Of a stretch of 64,000 nt of DNA, positions 32,698-44,040 are shown in pieces. The notes below the pieces were generated by a model that was not told the origin of the DNA, did not search any database, and saw nothing but the letters and a program-made list of their open reading frames with translations. Origin of the DNA: Aplectana chamaeleonis (Eukaryota; Nematoda; Chromadorea; Rhabditida; Cosmocercidae). The stretch's first letter is position 1. Every line of letters begins with the position of its first letter. Location: contig JAPDOI010001703.1 of the NCBI GenBank assembly GCA_029168955.1, positions 87,186-151,185 on the forward strand, in the 5' to 3' direction. Made by a program: the position numbers and the translations under genes.

Positions 32698-33138
32698 AGT
32701 ACGCGCTGAAATCCATTCACCGTTTTTTGAGTTTGAATCATTGCTTGGCCCCCCCTGAGAACGTGGGTAGAGTCTGTCGGGTCACCGACGCATTATTGGG
32801 AAGATATGGGTGATCGAATGCCTGGAATTTCACCAAAAGAGGCCGGCCTTCTGACAGCCATGTGGCATTAAATGAAAAAGAAAAAAGGTTTTCAACAAGC
32901 GATATCGCGTAAATGAGTGGAAGTTGATGTATCATTTGTTGATAAGCTACCTTCTTTTCTCATTTGAGGCCACATGGCTGACTGAAGGCCGGCCTCTTTT
33001 AGTGGAATTCGATGCATTCGATCTCCCATATCTTCCCAATGATGCGTCGGTGACCCGACAAACTCTACCCACGTGCTCAGGCGGGCCCAGCCAATGATTC
33101 AAACTCAAAAAACGATGAGTGGTTTTCAGCGCGTACGA
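32698..33138. repeat. 440-bp foldback with about 200-bp arms
   Basis: Left GTACGCGCTGAAATCCATTC and right GTGGTTTTCAGCGCGTAC are the outer ends. Inner arms share GTCGGGTCACCGACGCAT, GGGAAGATATGGG and AAGAGGCCGGCCTTC with their inverses. It has the form of a foldback transposon and sits upstream of the cathepsin promoter. Confidence 0.75.
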
Positions 33139-35312
33139 TGCCTTTAAATGACCCTACAGCAGATATCGGGTGGCCATAACTGTTAAGGGGCGCATTCTTA
33201 GAGCTTCAAGCTTTGTGGGCGATGTCAGCTAGTCCGCACTGTTCGATAGTACACAAAAAACTGAAAATGCTCTACAGCGCGCACGATGCCTTTAATCAAA
33301 TTCAATGTTGAGGAATGTTTAGACACCTTCGACGAGGTGCATACTTCCGTCTTTTTAGAGCATCGTGCAATGCATGAAAAACCTCCGTTTTTTTGCAGAT
33401 GATCACGTTGGGTATGTGTAAGGTGTGGGTGTACTCAGGTGATTCTTGGCCCTGAGCCGCCTGACAGTGAAGCTCGTATTCCGAGTCTGCGGGTTGGCTC
33501 CTATTGCTGTTGGAGCCACTGCTGTTGCTGTCCGGGGCTCCTCCAGTCCAGCCCGAGCAGCAACAGCAGTGACTCGGAGATTAAGAGAACGAGCCGAGCT
33601 GTCAGGTAGCTTTGATTTCTGCTGGGTGCGGCTCGGGGCGGAAAATCACCTAAGAAGGCAGTATTAACTTTTCGTAGTCAGAAGTCACACACCCGCAGTT
33701 GTGTTCCGCCGGACCGCTGCCGTTCAAGAACCAGCTTTTTCGCCTCGAAACGTTGGCGCAAACCCGGCGCACCTATGTTATAGCAATGACATTGAATTTG
33801 CTCCACCTTCAACTGGGAACGCGAAGTATCACTAGGATCCATGCCAATTGTCTTACTGAAGCAAGTAACCCTGACGCTTTGGAAAATTTTTTGTCAATAT
33901 TTTGAGATGTGCTATATGTAGGGTTTTCCAGGCTTCTGGCGCTTCTGTTCATCATTTCTCTTAAGCTGAGAGAGGTTCCAGATGTATGGAAATATGCTCT
34001 AGTTCCTGGTATTTCAAAGAAGCCTGCACTACGGTTAGTCAGTCATATGCGCCCAATCAGTATAACACCAATATCAATCAAAATTAAGGAAAACCAGTAA
34101 AGAGAATCTTTTGTCGTAGCTTCATAAACAAAAATTGATTCCGCCTGAACGACATGGCCCGGGCTTCAACGACAACTAATCTTGTCGAGAGCTTATATGA
34201 TTGGAATCTTGTACTGAACCAGCTAAATCAGCTGACCTGATCTATATTGGCCTGCTAATGCACTCGTTGGGCTGAACGTCGGCACAATAGCAATCGAACC
34301 CGCGGAGAATGAGATTTGCAGCTCTTTTTCTGTAGCTACTGCTTTGGCCGGCTGTAGCCAACTATGTAGGTCAGCTACAGCCGGCCAAAGCAAGTGGATT
34401 TCTAGACTTACTTTTGATCATTTAGGTACATATCTAGATATACATGGATCGTTTGTATAAACCAAATATGACAGGGATTTTGCTCTTCCCTTAATAAACC
34501 CATCCGCAGTTTTGCGGTATTTTAGAGTCGGAAGCAAATAGGGTTAATTCAGTAGAGAGGTAGTGACTAAGGGAAGTTCTGTCTGATAGGTGTCCACCCA
34601 GCATCATGTGCTGGAAATGTTCCGTCAGAGTATCTTTTTGATCAGCGGTGATTGATTTCTTCGATCTCAATATTAGCGAAGCTTAGTGGCTAGTCGAATA
34701 ACTGATGCTGGTTGAGCGTACCTTCCACCTAGTCGTCATGCCGCCACTCTCTTTCCTTATCCGAACGACTTCTGTGTCCGCAGTTGCACATAAGCGTTGT
34801 TCGAAAACAGTCGCGCTGGGACGAAGATCCCCTTCAGTTCCAGCACCATTTTCTTCATGCTGCAACAATGGTTGTCTGCAACTGCAGAACGGATTTTCAT
34901 TCCGATAAGGGCATTATGCATCGCCGCGGCGGTCAACTGCGCGACACTGATTGTCAGGTCGTGATAGGTTGCCTGGAGCAGCGCCTGGACCACCCACTAT
35001 ATCTTATAATACATGGACGGAACCACGCGTTCTATGGTTTTTTCAGCAGAAGCTCTTTTTCGGGGACGCATAGGTTTGCTTCTTCAATCTTTCAGTACTG
35101 ATTTTCCACGCGATAACCAAAAAGGACGACGGATGTCATCAATCGGTAAGACCTAGATTTTTCAGCTGCACCAAAAAAGCCGAACTCTACTTATTTTAAA
35201 TTAATATAGCTTTACATTCCTGATACAAGTGAAAAACGAGAATAACTCTCCAGCTCAACAAAAAAGTATACAAAAATACGTCTGAATTCGAAAAGGTTTA
35301 CGTAAACAATAA
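33139..35312. other. Intergenic DNA between cathepsin and BUD13 copy 1
   Basis: No gene is supported. It holds a foldback at 33,455-33,610 (GAGTCTGCGGGTTGGCTCC, GCTGTTGCTG and inverses), a family F fragment at 33,750-33,845 and a short palindrome at 34,347-34,398 (GGCCGGCTGTAGC / GCTACAGCCGGCC). An inverted-repeat region at 34,760-34,920 has TCCGCAGTTGCA / TGCAACTGCAGA arms. The left edge of the BUD13 duplication is near 34,955. Confidence 0.45.
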
Positions 35313-38300
35313 CTACTCATATGACAGTATATGCTGGTAGAACTCTCTGTCCTGTGCAGTCTTTTCGTTCTTAATTCGAACTAGTTTATCCTCGAAGCCA
35401 TTGGACCGATCCACTCCATCCCATCGATAACCCGGCCGAATTCCGAAACGATTTGGAGGGCACTCTCTTTGATACGCTGGATACACTGGAAAAATTGATA
35501 TCATCATGGCATAAGACGGGGTTCAAAAGCGAAATAGTCAAAATCTTTTCCAAACGGCACCAAAGACTCACCAAGTTTGCTACGATCGAGAGCCTTCTCG
35601 CGTTTTTTACTCAGCAACATTTTAGCCATGGGATCACTCTCATGAACCTGCTCTTTCAGATGACGATTCATCTCCTCGTCATCGGCCATTCTCGCAAGCG
35701 GTTCAGCTGCCAAACGCGCCATATGTTCCAGCTGTTGCTTCCGCTAAAAAGTCCACCTTGAAGGCAGTGTTCACGATGATTTCCGTCCCCAAGTTTTTCA
35801 CTTAAAACAATGTGTTGGCCAACAAATGCAACTACAGTTACGAAGAAACGCGAGAAACGCACTAAAACGTCTTATTTGAGTGACATTAATCTCTGGCATG
35901 GACTAGTTGTCCTGTTGAATGAACATGTTCACGGTGTTTGTCATCGGTTAAAAATGAGGCTTATCGAAAATGGAAGAATATTTTAGGCAAAACAGTATTC
36001 GATAGAGTCCGAAGGAAAGAACGGAACAACACAAAATAGAGAATTGCAAAAAACAGGTCTACAAACGACTTCATTGTCACAGCGAACAGTTCCTGTGAGA
36101 GTGAAGAGGCGGTCTGAGAGTAAAGGACTGCGTGTCCTTCTGCTGCGTTTTTCTCAATTTTTTCGCCATTTCATTTCTATCCGGGGGCCAAAAAATCGAT
36201 TTAGCGAATAATCTCAAAATTAAAGATCGAGAACACTGCCTTTAAGCTAATAGCTCGAAGAAGGAAGAAAAAATACGCCATACATTTCGTGCTTGGGCAA
36301 CTCCTTTACTCCAGAGACGGTACTTTTCCTGCAGCTCGGCTTGTTTTTTGGCCGCGCGCTCCTTTTCCTCCTTGTCTTCCGGTTTATCCTTCCCTGTATG
36401 TGAATACGAAACAGTTTTTTGCCGAAGCAACAAAACAAGGTCGAATGGGCGCTTTTTCGCACTTGCTTTCCTCGCACTCTGGTTTCAGCGTAGCGCCCGC
36501 TCACTGATGTATCCATCTCTTCGAACATCTAAAATAAGAGGCATGAGAGTGTTTTCCGTAGAATTTATGCCTGGAACGTATTCCCTAGTGATTTATTTTT
36601 CAGTTGACATAGCTACTAATCTAAACCTTTTCAGTAGAAGCGCTCTATGATCCCCGTAATAGCTGGTCGAAAAACAGCCAATGTCGTGTTGAGTTATCCT
36701 GAGCCAGCTTCAGTCGTCCTGAAGCTGGCCGTAGTCGGCTGCATGTCACCCGATAATGAAACGCTCTATATCCCAAGGCTGCTTGTTATTGATACCGTTA
36801 CCTCCATTTCTGTGTACATTATATTGCAGTTAAAAAGATGAAATCCTGTGGGTCACACCATCATTTCCGGCCTGCTCAAGCCGGTCTTAGTTGGCCCCAC
36901 CGGGGTTTTTCCATCCCCGCGTGCAATCTATTAGATACGCGACGAGCGAGACGGCTGCAGCCGGCTCGAGCGGACTAAATCCGGCCACAGCGGGGGATCT
37001 TCCAATGTATTTCGCACGATGTAGAGTTCACGAAATAAACGTGGTCTGATGAATGGATACGGCTGCGACTGTAGATCGCTGCGCGAGAATAGAAACCCCG
37101 TTGGCCAGTGATGCCGCCAACACCGGATGGCCAGCCGCCCGGTCCATGCGTCAGTCTATGTCGAATACGGAAACCTTAGATACAGTACCCGCGTTGAGTT
37201 TGTAAAACGGGGAGCATTTGCCAAACTTGGCAAAGGCGTCCGATGCTCGTAAGCTTTTTAGATAAGACTTTTGATTCTGAAAACGCCATCATATTCACAG
37301 ATCCAGTTGCTACCTTACTATGTGACTTGCGGGCCGAAGTTTTCTAAAATCTCTCTGTTTTTGAAGGAAATAATTTTTGCAATCGTTTATCAAAAACGTC
37401 GCGCGCGGCGAAGTGCGGCGAAACTTTGAGTAGTATTTGTACAAGTTATAAAGAACAATCTTCACGTTTTTCATGGGATAGATGCAGGTGGGATAATCTT
37501 GAGATTCGTGCTGATGGAATTTCCGGAAATCCTTCAGTAAACACGTTTGGGAACCTCCTAAAGTCTGACTTGGGCTGCGTAAACCCCAGGTTGTTAAATG
37601 AAGGAGTTGGAAAATTCTACCTGCACGAAACTCAAGAATGTCCCACTTGCATCTAATGCATGAAGAAAACGTGGAGATTGCTCTTCAATAACTTGTTCAA
37701 TTACTACTCAATGTTTTGCCGCACTCTTGCCGCACGCGACGTTTTTGAAAAACGACCGCAAAAATAAATTCATTCAAAACAAAGCGATGTTAGGTAACTT
37801 CGGTTCGCAAAGTACATTATTAGATAAGAATTTGAGCTGTGAAAATGATAGCGTTTTCAGAATCCAAAAGTCTTCGTTCAAAAGTTACAGGCATCGGGCG
37901 CTTTTTGCCACGTTTGGCAAATGCTCCCTGTTTTTACAAAACTTAGCGCGGGTATTGTACTTGTCGACCTGGCTGGCTACAGCCCATCAATTATAGAAAC
38001 TTAACGATACCTATACGTACTTTGAGTTGCCAGAAGCGTAAGAAGTATTTTTACTGGCTGTAAATCAGTTTTTAAACATATTCAGCGCCTATCCTAGGGG
38101 GCTTTCTGCAGGGCCAATTAAGAATTTTTCCAAAGTTAGTTACACACATTTATTCTAAAATGTGAACACACGTTCCATCCAAACTGTGAAAACATCTTCC
38201 AAAGGGATACACGGACGTGTTAAAAAGCCGAAAATACCTTCGCTTCCCGCTCTCGTATTTTCTCAGACTCCTTCTTGAGTGCATCAGCTGACTGTAGTCC

Positions 38301-41300
38301 TGCCACCTAAAAAAGTGAACAGATAACGCTTGTCAGCGTAGGAATTTGTGTTCATACCTGCCTTACTTTGGCAGACACTTCCACTGAAATGTATTTTTTC
38401 ACGAAAGATGACAACATGCACTAGCCTTTCCGTCGAGGGTCTTTTGACTGTCTTTACCAATCCGCTCGGGTGTAACGATGCGACGATCACGCCTGTGTGA
38501 TTCTCTCCGCTGCGAAGAAGACTTGTCTGGAAGCCAGTCCAATAATCTATACCCTCGGAGCCATTAGCTCACTAATGAACTAGTTACGCACTGAATAACT
38601 GACCAATTTCATATCTTGAACGCGTTTTCGAGTCATGGGAGGACTCTTTTTCTACAAAAAAGTGTTGAGAAGTTCATGGAAAGAATGTTGTTGAACCAGA
38701 AAAAGGGAATCTACTTGTAACGTCCCTCCTACAATCATTTAAAAAAACTCCTCAGGTGATGGCCCTATATTCAACCCTATTGCTACGAAAACGACAGCCC
38801 CATCTCACTGGACTGCGTAATTTCTGCACGATTACGGTAGTTTTTATTCAAACCGGATGATTGAGACACTGCAAATAAATTAGAGCAACAGAAAACAGAA
38901 GCAGGGAGGCTAACCATGTCTTCGTGGAAAAGATTGATCTGAGTCTGAACTTCTCACCTTTCCTCGTGGATTACCTGCAAAAAAGACAGCAATTTCTTCA
39001 TCATAGTTCTCTAGTTCTTTCCCTTTTTTCCATTCCATCCTCTTTCTTCATCTTATTGCCTGATAAATTTTAGTTGCTCGTGTTTGAGTTTTGCGTACTT
39101 CGCAGCTTATTTGTGTTTCTCTGCAACGCTGGATGATCCTACTTTCAGAAAAGCGCAGAAGCGGCCAAAAGTCCGTGAGTCCTGTTTTTTTATACAAATA
39201 CATATAACATAAAGAAGATGAGGAAAAGGATGGAGAGGGAGAAACGGGAAAAGAAATATGAGGAAGGAGTGCTGGCTATGGGGAAGTGAAACGCTGCGTC
39301 ATACATATCGATCGTTTTTCCATGACGGCGCCACCGCACACTCGACACGCGCAACCCCGGTTTCGACGCGGCTGCTCGCCGTCTAGACAACGACGATAGG
39401 TTGCATGTGAGTAATTCACACCAATCTTTGCAATACTTTACTGGTTACATATTGACAAGTGGGGGCATGTAGGTTGATGTTAATGTTTCACAAATGAAAT
39501 CGAGCAAAACAAGCATTTTTTTCAAGTGAAAAATGTTCCTTGGAACGCCAGCAGTACAGCTCTTATGTACGAGCAGATCTAGTTACAACGTTACCCTTGT
39601 TAACATTCCGAGTAATATCATTTAACGCCAGCTCGTACGTCACAGGTTCTATTATCGAACATGCAATACGGAAAACTGCGTGATATATCCTTACGGAAAG
39701 CAAGGAAATTGTGGGAAGTCGTTTATCAGCTCGAGCGCTTAACCTGCCATGAGTTGTACATTGGAGAAACTGGAAGCGTTTGGAGCGTACGCATGAAAGA
39801 ACACCTAGCAGCTTAAAGACGACAAGACATTATAGCTCCGCTAGGCAAGCATAGAAGAAAGAGTCATCAAGGAAATTATTATTTTGATATTAAATGCGCT
39901 GTTTTGTACTACGAGAACGAAAGCGGCGCTAGAAAGACTCTTGAGGCATTCTAAATTCGGAGACAGGCGTTCCACATTCTCATACAGTACGTCAAAACCA
40001 TCCTCTAAACCGATACTTTCTGGAATTTCTGGCCGTCTCTCGTCGTCTGTCGCGGACTTTAAATTTATATTTACAGTGTGTCCTGATTGAATTCTCTTTA
40101 CAAAATGAACGTATTTCAGGGGCTCCTCTGACATTTTCGTTTACTAAAGGGGCCAAGCTCTACAGAATAAAAAATAATTTATTCTCTGTTTCCGAGTGTG
40201 ATTTATTTCCGTTCGTCGCGTACGTCTGCGTGCGTACGCTGCGTCTCCTTCTCCCCACAATGTCTCGTTGTCTCTACCCTCGCTCCGCACAAGCGCGCGA
40301 GGAAACAGAGTAAATCTGGCTCGGAACTAGAGGACATGGTTTTCTGCGCGTACGATGTTCTTAAGCCAGTGTTGTTCCGTTCAGCCACAGCGTCGTTGCT
40401 GGAATATTCTCTGCCAGCGCGTAGCTAGATGCATCACACGGAAACCGGAGATGCCCAGTGTTTCAGAGGCATCTAGTCTAATTTTGACCCAAGATTTTAC
40501 GTAAATTACGGAATGTTTAGCCTCAGTTGGTGAAATTTTAGCTACATCGCCAGCATATTCTACGTAAATTCTCGCTACGGCACCCGCATATTCTACGCTT
40601 ACTCTTGTTGCAGCCCTAAGTCGATCGACCCACCCAGTCCTGACCCGTACTAGAAAGACGATCCCAGCTGCCATCGACAGCATCGCCGTTTATTTCCCAT
40701 GGCCTGCAGCATCCTAATGGTCAAAATTATCCTCACCATGGTCTCCAAGAGCGCGACACCGGGTCACCCTCCACGGCCAGCCACAGAGTGTGGAGTATCC
40801 ACTCAGTGAGATGACTGGACCAACACTGTACAAACGGGATCCCTGCGTTCCGCGTAGCCAGCGCGGGTTTAGGATTGCATTTCAACACAGGCTGTCGCTA
40901 AACCCGTGAATTCTCGGTACAAGATTATAGCGAGAATATACGGGTTTAGCGACAGAGATCAATATATCGAATGTAGCCTTCTGTTTTTACGTAGAATACG
41001 CGTAGAATTTGCACCCTTGTAGCCTCGACACAAGAATATGCGGGTTTTAGCTATCCGAGCTAAAACCCGTAAATTCGCTACATGGAATGGGGCGGCGTTA
41101 CAGGCCGCGCCCTCGGAGGCATCTAGCTACGCGTTGGCAGAGTTCATAGATGCCGCAAGCCCCTGGGAGGTATTCTAACTCTAGCGCCGCGCCCGCGCGT
41201 TACGCGTTGAAGAATCTGAATAGTCCCCAAGGAGTCGGGCATACCTCGCGCACACCCGCAATGACTGTCATTTCACAACTTTTTAACAGATGCCTGGCGT

Positions 41301-44014
41301 CACCGTTAGCCACCAATAATGCATTCAACCAATAACTATTATTCGACTGTATTCGAAGATCGAATATGCCCGAAAAAAATGTCAGTGTCGATAGTCGATT
41401 TCGAATAATAACCAAACACCCGGTATTTTTGAAAGTCGATTTCGAATAATAATCGAATGTGTGGATTTTCGATTACTCAACTATTCGAATAAATAATCGA
41501 ATGAATTATTCGAATGTTTATTCGATTGTGAATATTCGAGCACAACTATAATATATAGGAAATCATAAGAGGACAGAAGCATACTTTGTCTGCATGGAAG
41601 CGACAGATGACGACTTGATTCCGCTCTACTGTTTGATGAGGAATCTTGAATGTATAGTTCAACTTGTTTCTCAGCTAGAATACAAAAGTGATGCTTCGAA
41701 CCACTACCTTACCATGCCTTCGCGGAGGCGACTGATCGGAGTCGGAATCCCTCCTACGCTTCGACGATGACGCTAAAATTAGAAGTGCGCATTATATTGA
41801 CGTTTAGGATCAGAAGATGTTGCCAATCTAGTCAATAAAAAGTGAATAGAAACAAAAGCGAAAATGGGCTCATTCTGTTTTCGAGAGGGCTAAATATCCG
41901 GCCTGGAGTGGCTGTCTCTCCGTGATTCTCTTTCTGTAGATAACAATTCAGGGGTGGTAGTAAACGGGTCCTCGATGCGAGTTAACCGTTCCTATTTTTG
42001 AAGGGTTCTCGCTACAAGAAACATGAACAAAGCCAACTACTCAAGAATTTTGAAGCGCAAAACCATTTCCATGTCTGGATTGCTCAAAGTCCGCAGTCCT
42101 CCGAAACACATCAAACAGGCGTAATTAAATATTCCAGATGTTTCTTTAAACAGTTCTTTCTGCGATAATTGAGAGTTTTGTGGTGGCCTCTCCCTATTCA
42201 CCTTTACTTCGTGAACTTGCCTGCTCAGAAACACAGAAAACTATAATACGGTTTCTTATCGTGAACACTGCCTTTAGCAAGTCTTGAATAAAGTTGACTT
42301 CAACTTCTGTCAGTGAATGTAGATTACGACTGTTTCCGCATTTTGTTCCGATTTCCGTACCCGCTTTTCGGAAATCAGAAAGCGGAATTCCGAGGGCCAA
42401 AATCCCGCGTAAATCGGAATTCCGCTCATCCCTAGTCGCAACCCTGCTGGACCCATCTTCACATTTGTTGTTTCCTGCTCTAACCTACATTCCGGGTCCA
42501 GCAGGGCATTTTGACCGATCTCGATGAAACTAATACCCCCTACCTTGCCGACTGAGATTTTAAAAAAATGCCCGAAAGTGTTACGATTATCTTCTCCCCA
42601 AATTTGTGATTTTGTTTTTTTGGGCCGGATTTTTACGGCGCGCACCACCACCGTTGTGCCCGGTCGCAATCGCGCTGGTTATGTCTACATTTCCCACAGG
42701 TAAAGGCTGTAAAACCGCGAAATTCTCATGGTTTTCAAACGTGTTGGTGCGGAGCGGCGGTTAGAGACAGTGGGGGAGCGCATGACAGACTGAGGGAGCA
42801 GAATCGCACGCGCCGCTCGCGCCTCGAGTCGTGAGAATTACGACGTTTAACAGAGGATATGGCCAGAATAAATCGATGAATGAATAACAACAAAAAAATC
42901 TCATGAAAATAACAAGAGAATTATGAAAACCTCTGTCGGTATGCTCGGGGGAAGCAGGTTCTCGCTTTACCTCGTCAATTGGTTGAAAAGATGAATTCAT
43001 TTAGCGATATGGTAAACTCTAAAGAAATATGTGTTCTTCTTTTTGCCAAGATTGAGTTACTGGCATGGAATTCCGGCATTATTCAACACCTTGAGTGAGA
43101 CAGATGTCCTACCCGTAGAGGATCACCTCCGCCAACTTTCAATTCTGACAGTTAGAGGATCGACAGGGAAATAAAGGAAGTGTTCCCATGTTAAAATGTG
43201 ATTCGCCTTATCGACTGTAATTAATTAGGGCGATTCTGTTTGTTGACAAATTATTTGTCCATCGAAGCTCCTTTGAAGGATTTCTCTAATTTAGTAGGCG
43301 CAATGAGCCTACTGCCAAAGCTACTCTATTTGACGTCCAGCTTTTTAGCCTTCGTATGGCTATTGTCAAAAGATAAGTCTGAAGCTCAAGATTTGCAAAA
43401 ACCTGGAATAGCTTATCGCAAACCCTGGCTATACGAGAAGTAAGACAGATACCTGCTCGATGATGCTTGCAATTATGGCCCTATCCTCCTCCTCCTCATC
43501 GGAATCCACGTCTTTATAATTCGCAGATACAGACATGAACGCTTCGTCCTCGATAATACGCAACCTGTGGAAAAAGATGAGGAGGTGGATACAAGCGTTG
43601 CAATTCGAACATTTAAATTCATTTCCTTTTGGCGCACGCGACAGGCGCGCGCGAGCTGAGTGGTCCGCAGCCATCTGTTTCGCGGCTACACCCACCATAC
43701 ATTCGACTGCAGATCTAGCGATCATGCATAAGAACCGAAAGTTTCTGAGAATGTCTGCAACGTGTAGGCCGAAGCCAGCGATCAGCTAAAATGAACTCTG
43801 TATGCCCTGTATGCCAGAACTCTATGCTTCACACTGGCCCTCGACAGCTTATCCTGCTAAACTCGACTGAAAACACAACATAATAATGCAAAAGATACCT
43901 CGATCTGTGAGCAGGCCCCTTCACCTTTTTCTTCTTCTTCTTTTTCTTCTCCTCTTCCTTACCAGAAGACAGATATCGCAGGAGGTATTCGGCCTTCGTC
44001 AAAGTGGCTGTCAT
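35313..44014 (-). CDS. BUD13: BUD13-like pre-mRNA retention and splicing factor, copy 1
   Basis: Proposed exons (minus): 43,899-44,014; 43,453-43,564; 42,931-42,970; 41,713-41,772; 41,585-41,644; 38,915-38,974; 38,426-38,526; 38,238-38,306; 36,453-36,528; 36,284-36,393; 35,572-35,743; 35,313-35,485. Phases fit throughout, giving 382 residues. BUD13 is a subunit of the RES complex that binds the activated spliceosome in the nucleus. The N-terminus [14 protein letters not shown], the repeats [11 protein letters not shown], the coiled [12 protein letters not shown] segment and the C-terminal [20 protein letters not shown] are family hallmarks. Oddities: the first part of exon 3 and its acceptor are deleted, so I used a weak GACGAG acceptor. 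Two donors are GC. A module at 41,875-41,933 has a stop and no donor and must be skipped. The gene may work or be recently inactivated. Confidence 0.78.
35758..36245. mobile_element. TTAA-type MITE, type B, filling a BUD13 intron
   Basis: TTGA-AGGCAGTGTTCACGATGATT at the left and GAGAACACTGCCT-TTAA at the right. It occupies 488 of the 540 bases between two BUD13 exons. The second BUD13 copy lacks it, so it inserted after the duplication. Confidence 0.75.
37183..37957. mobile_element. 775-bp TA-flanked foldback, family I, in BUD13 copy 1
   Basis: CAGTACCCGCG opens it and CGCGGGTATTG closes it, with TA on both sides. The arms match 19,110-20,188 (ACGGGGAGCATTTGCCAAA, CGTCGCGCGCGGCGAAG). In BUD13 copy 2 the same place reads GATACTTGTCGACCTGG without the element, a clean empty site at about 52,034. 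Confidence 0.85.
39718..39955 (+). pseudogene. Penelope-like element GIY-YIG endonuclease remnant
   Basis: On the plus strand one frame reads [20 protein letters not shown] and then RMKEHLAA, stop. The same frame continues with [20 protein letters not shown] and [11 protein letters not shown]. The CxxC-like start, the YIGETG box and the PLGKH...H segment are the order expected for the C-terminal GIY-YIG (Uri) domain of Penelope-like retroelements. An in-frame stop splits it and another follows, so it is dead. It lies in the part of BUD13 copy 1 where copy 2 still has repeat exons. Confidence 0.6.
40181..40335. repeat. Short TIR element, family G copy
   Basis: This is the reverse orientation of 8,749-8,903. 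It shares CGTACGCTGCGTCTCCTTCT, TCTCTACCCTCGCTCCGCAC and the ends TCTGTTTCCGAGTGTGATTT / GGCTCGGAACTAGAGGA. Confidence 0.65.
40440..41110. repeat. Foldback-rich insertion in BUD13 copy 1
   Basis: Several inverted words around ATATTCTACGTAAATT, CGGGTTTTAGCTATCCGAGC and CTAAACCCGTGAATTCTCG / CGAGAATATACGGGTTTAG form multiple overlapping hairpins. The phrase AGGCATCTAGCTACGCG near 41,116 mirrors GCGTAGCTAGATGC near 40,420, which probably marks the outer ends. Confidence 0.5.
41330..41560. repeat. Degenerate TATTCGA array
   Basis: Many copies of TATTCGA/TCGAATA in both orientations with variable spacing (for example ACTATTCGAATAAATAATCG). It resembles the subterminal word arrays at 28.5 and 29.8 kb but uses a different word. 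It sits next to the 41,585 BUD13 module exon. Confidence 0.5.
41875..41933 (-). pseudogene. Dead BUD13 repeat module exon
   Basis: The acceptor CTACAG is intact and the translation starts [12 protein letters not shown], but an in-frame TAG follows, the length is 59 instead of 60 bases, and the donor GT has become AA. The matching module in copy 2 (about 53,935-53,995) has TCA instead of TAG. Because modules are phase 1-1, skipping it keeps the frame. Confidence 0.6.
42745..42862. repeat. Family G fragment
   Basis: GTGCGGAGCGGCGGTTAGAGACAG and the end TAACAGAGGATATGG recall family G. It is shorter and more diverged than the other copies. Confidence 0.4.
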
Positions 44015-44040
44015 TTTGTCAGGATAGTACCCCTAAAACC
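44015..44040 (-). promoter_or_regulatory. Candidate spliced-leader acceptor of BUD13 copy 1
   Basis: TTTGCGGTTTTAG on the minus strand ends at 44,033, 18 bases before the start codon. A TTTTAG acceptor with no upstream exon is the usual spliced-leader trans-splice site in nematodes. Copy 2 keeps the same AG (GTTTTAG before AGGTGCTCTC). Trans-splicing is inferred. Confidence 0.45.
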
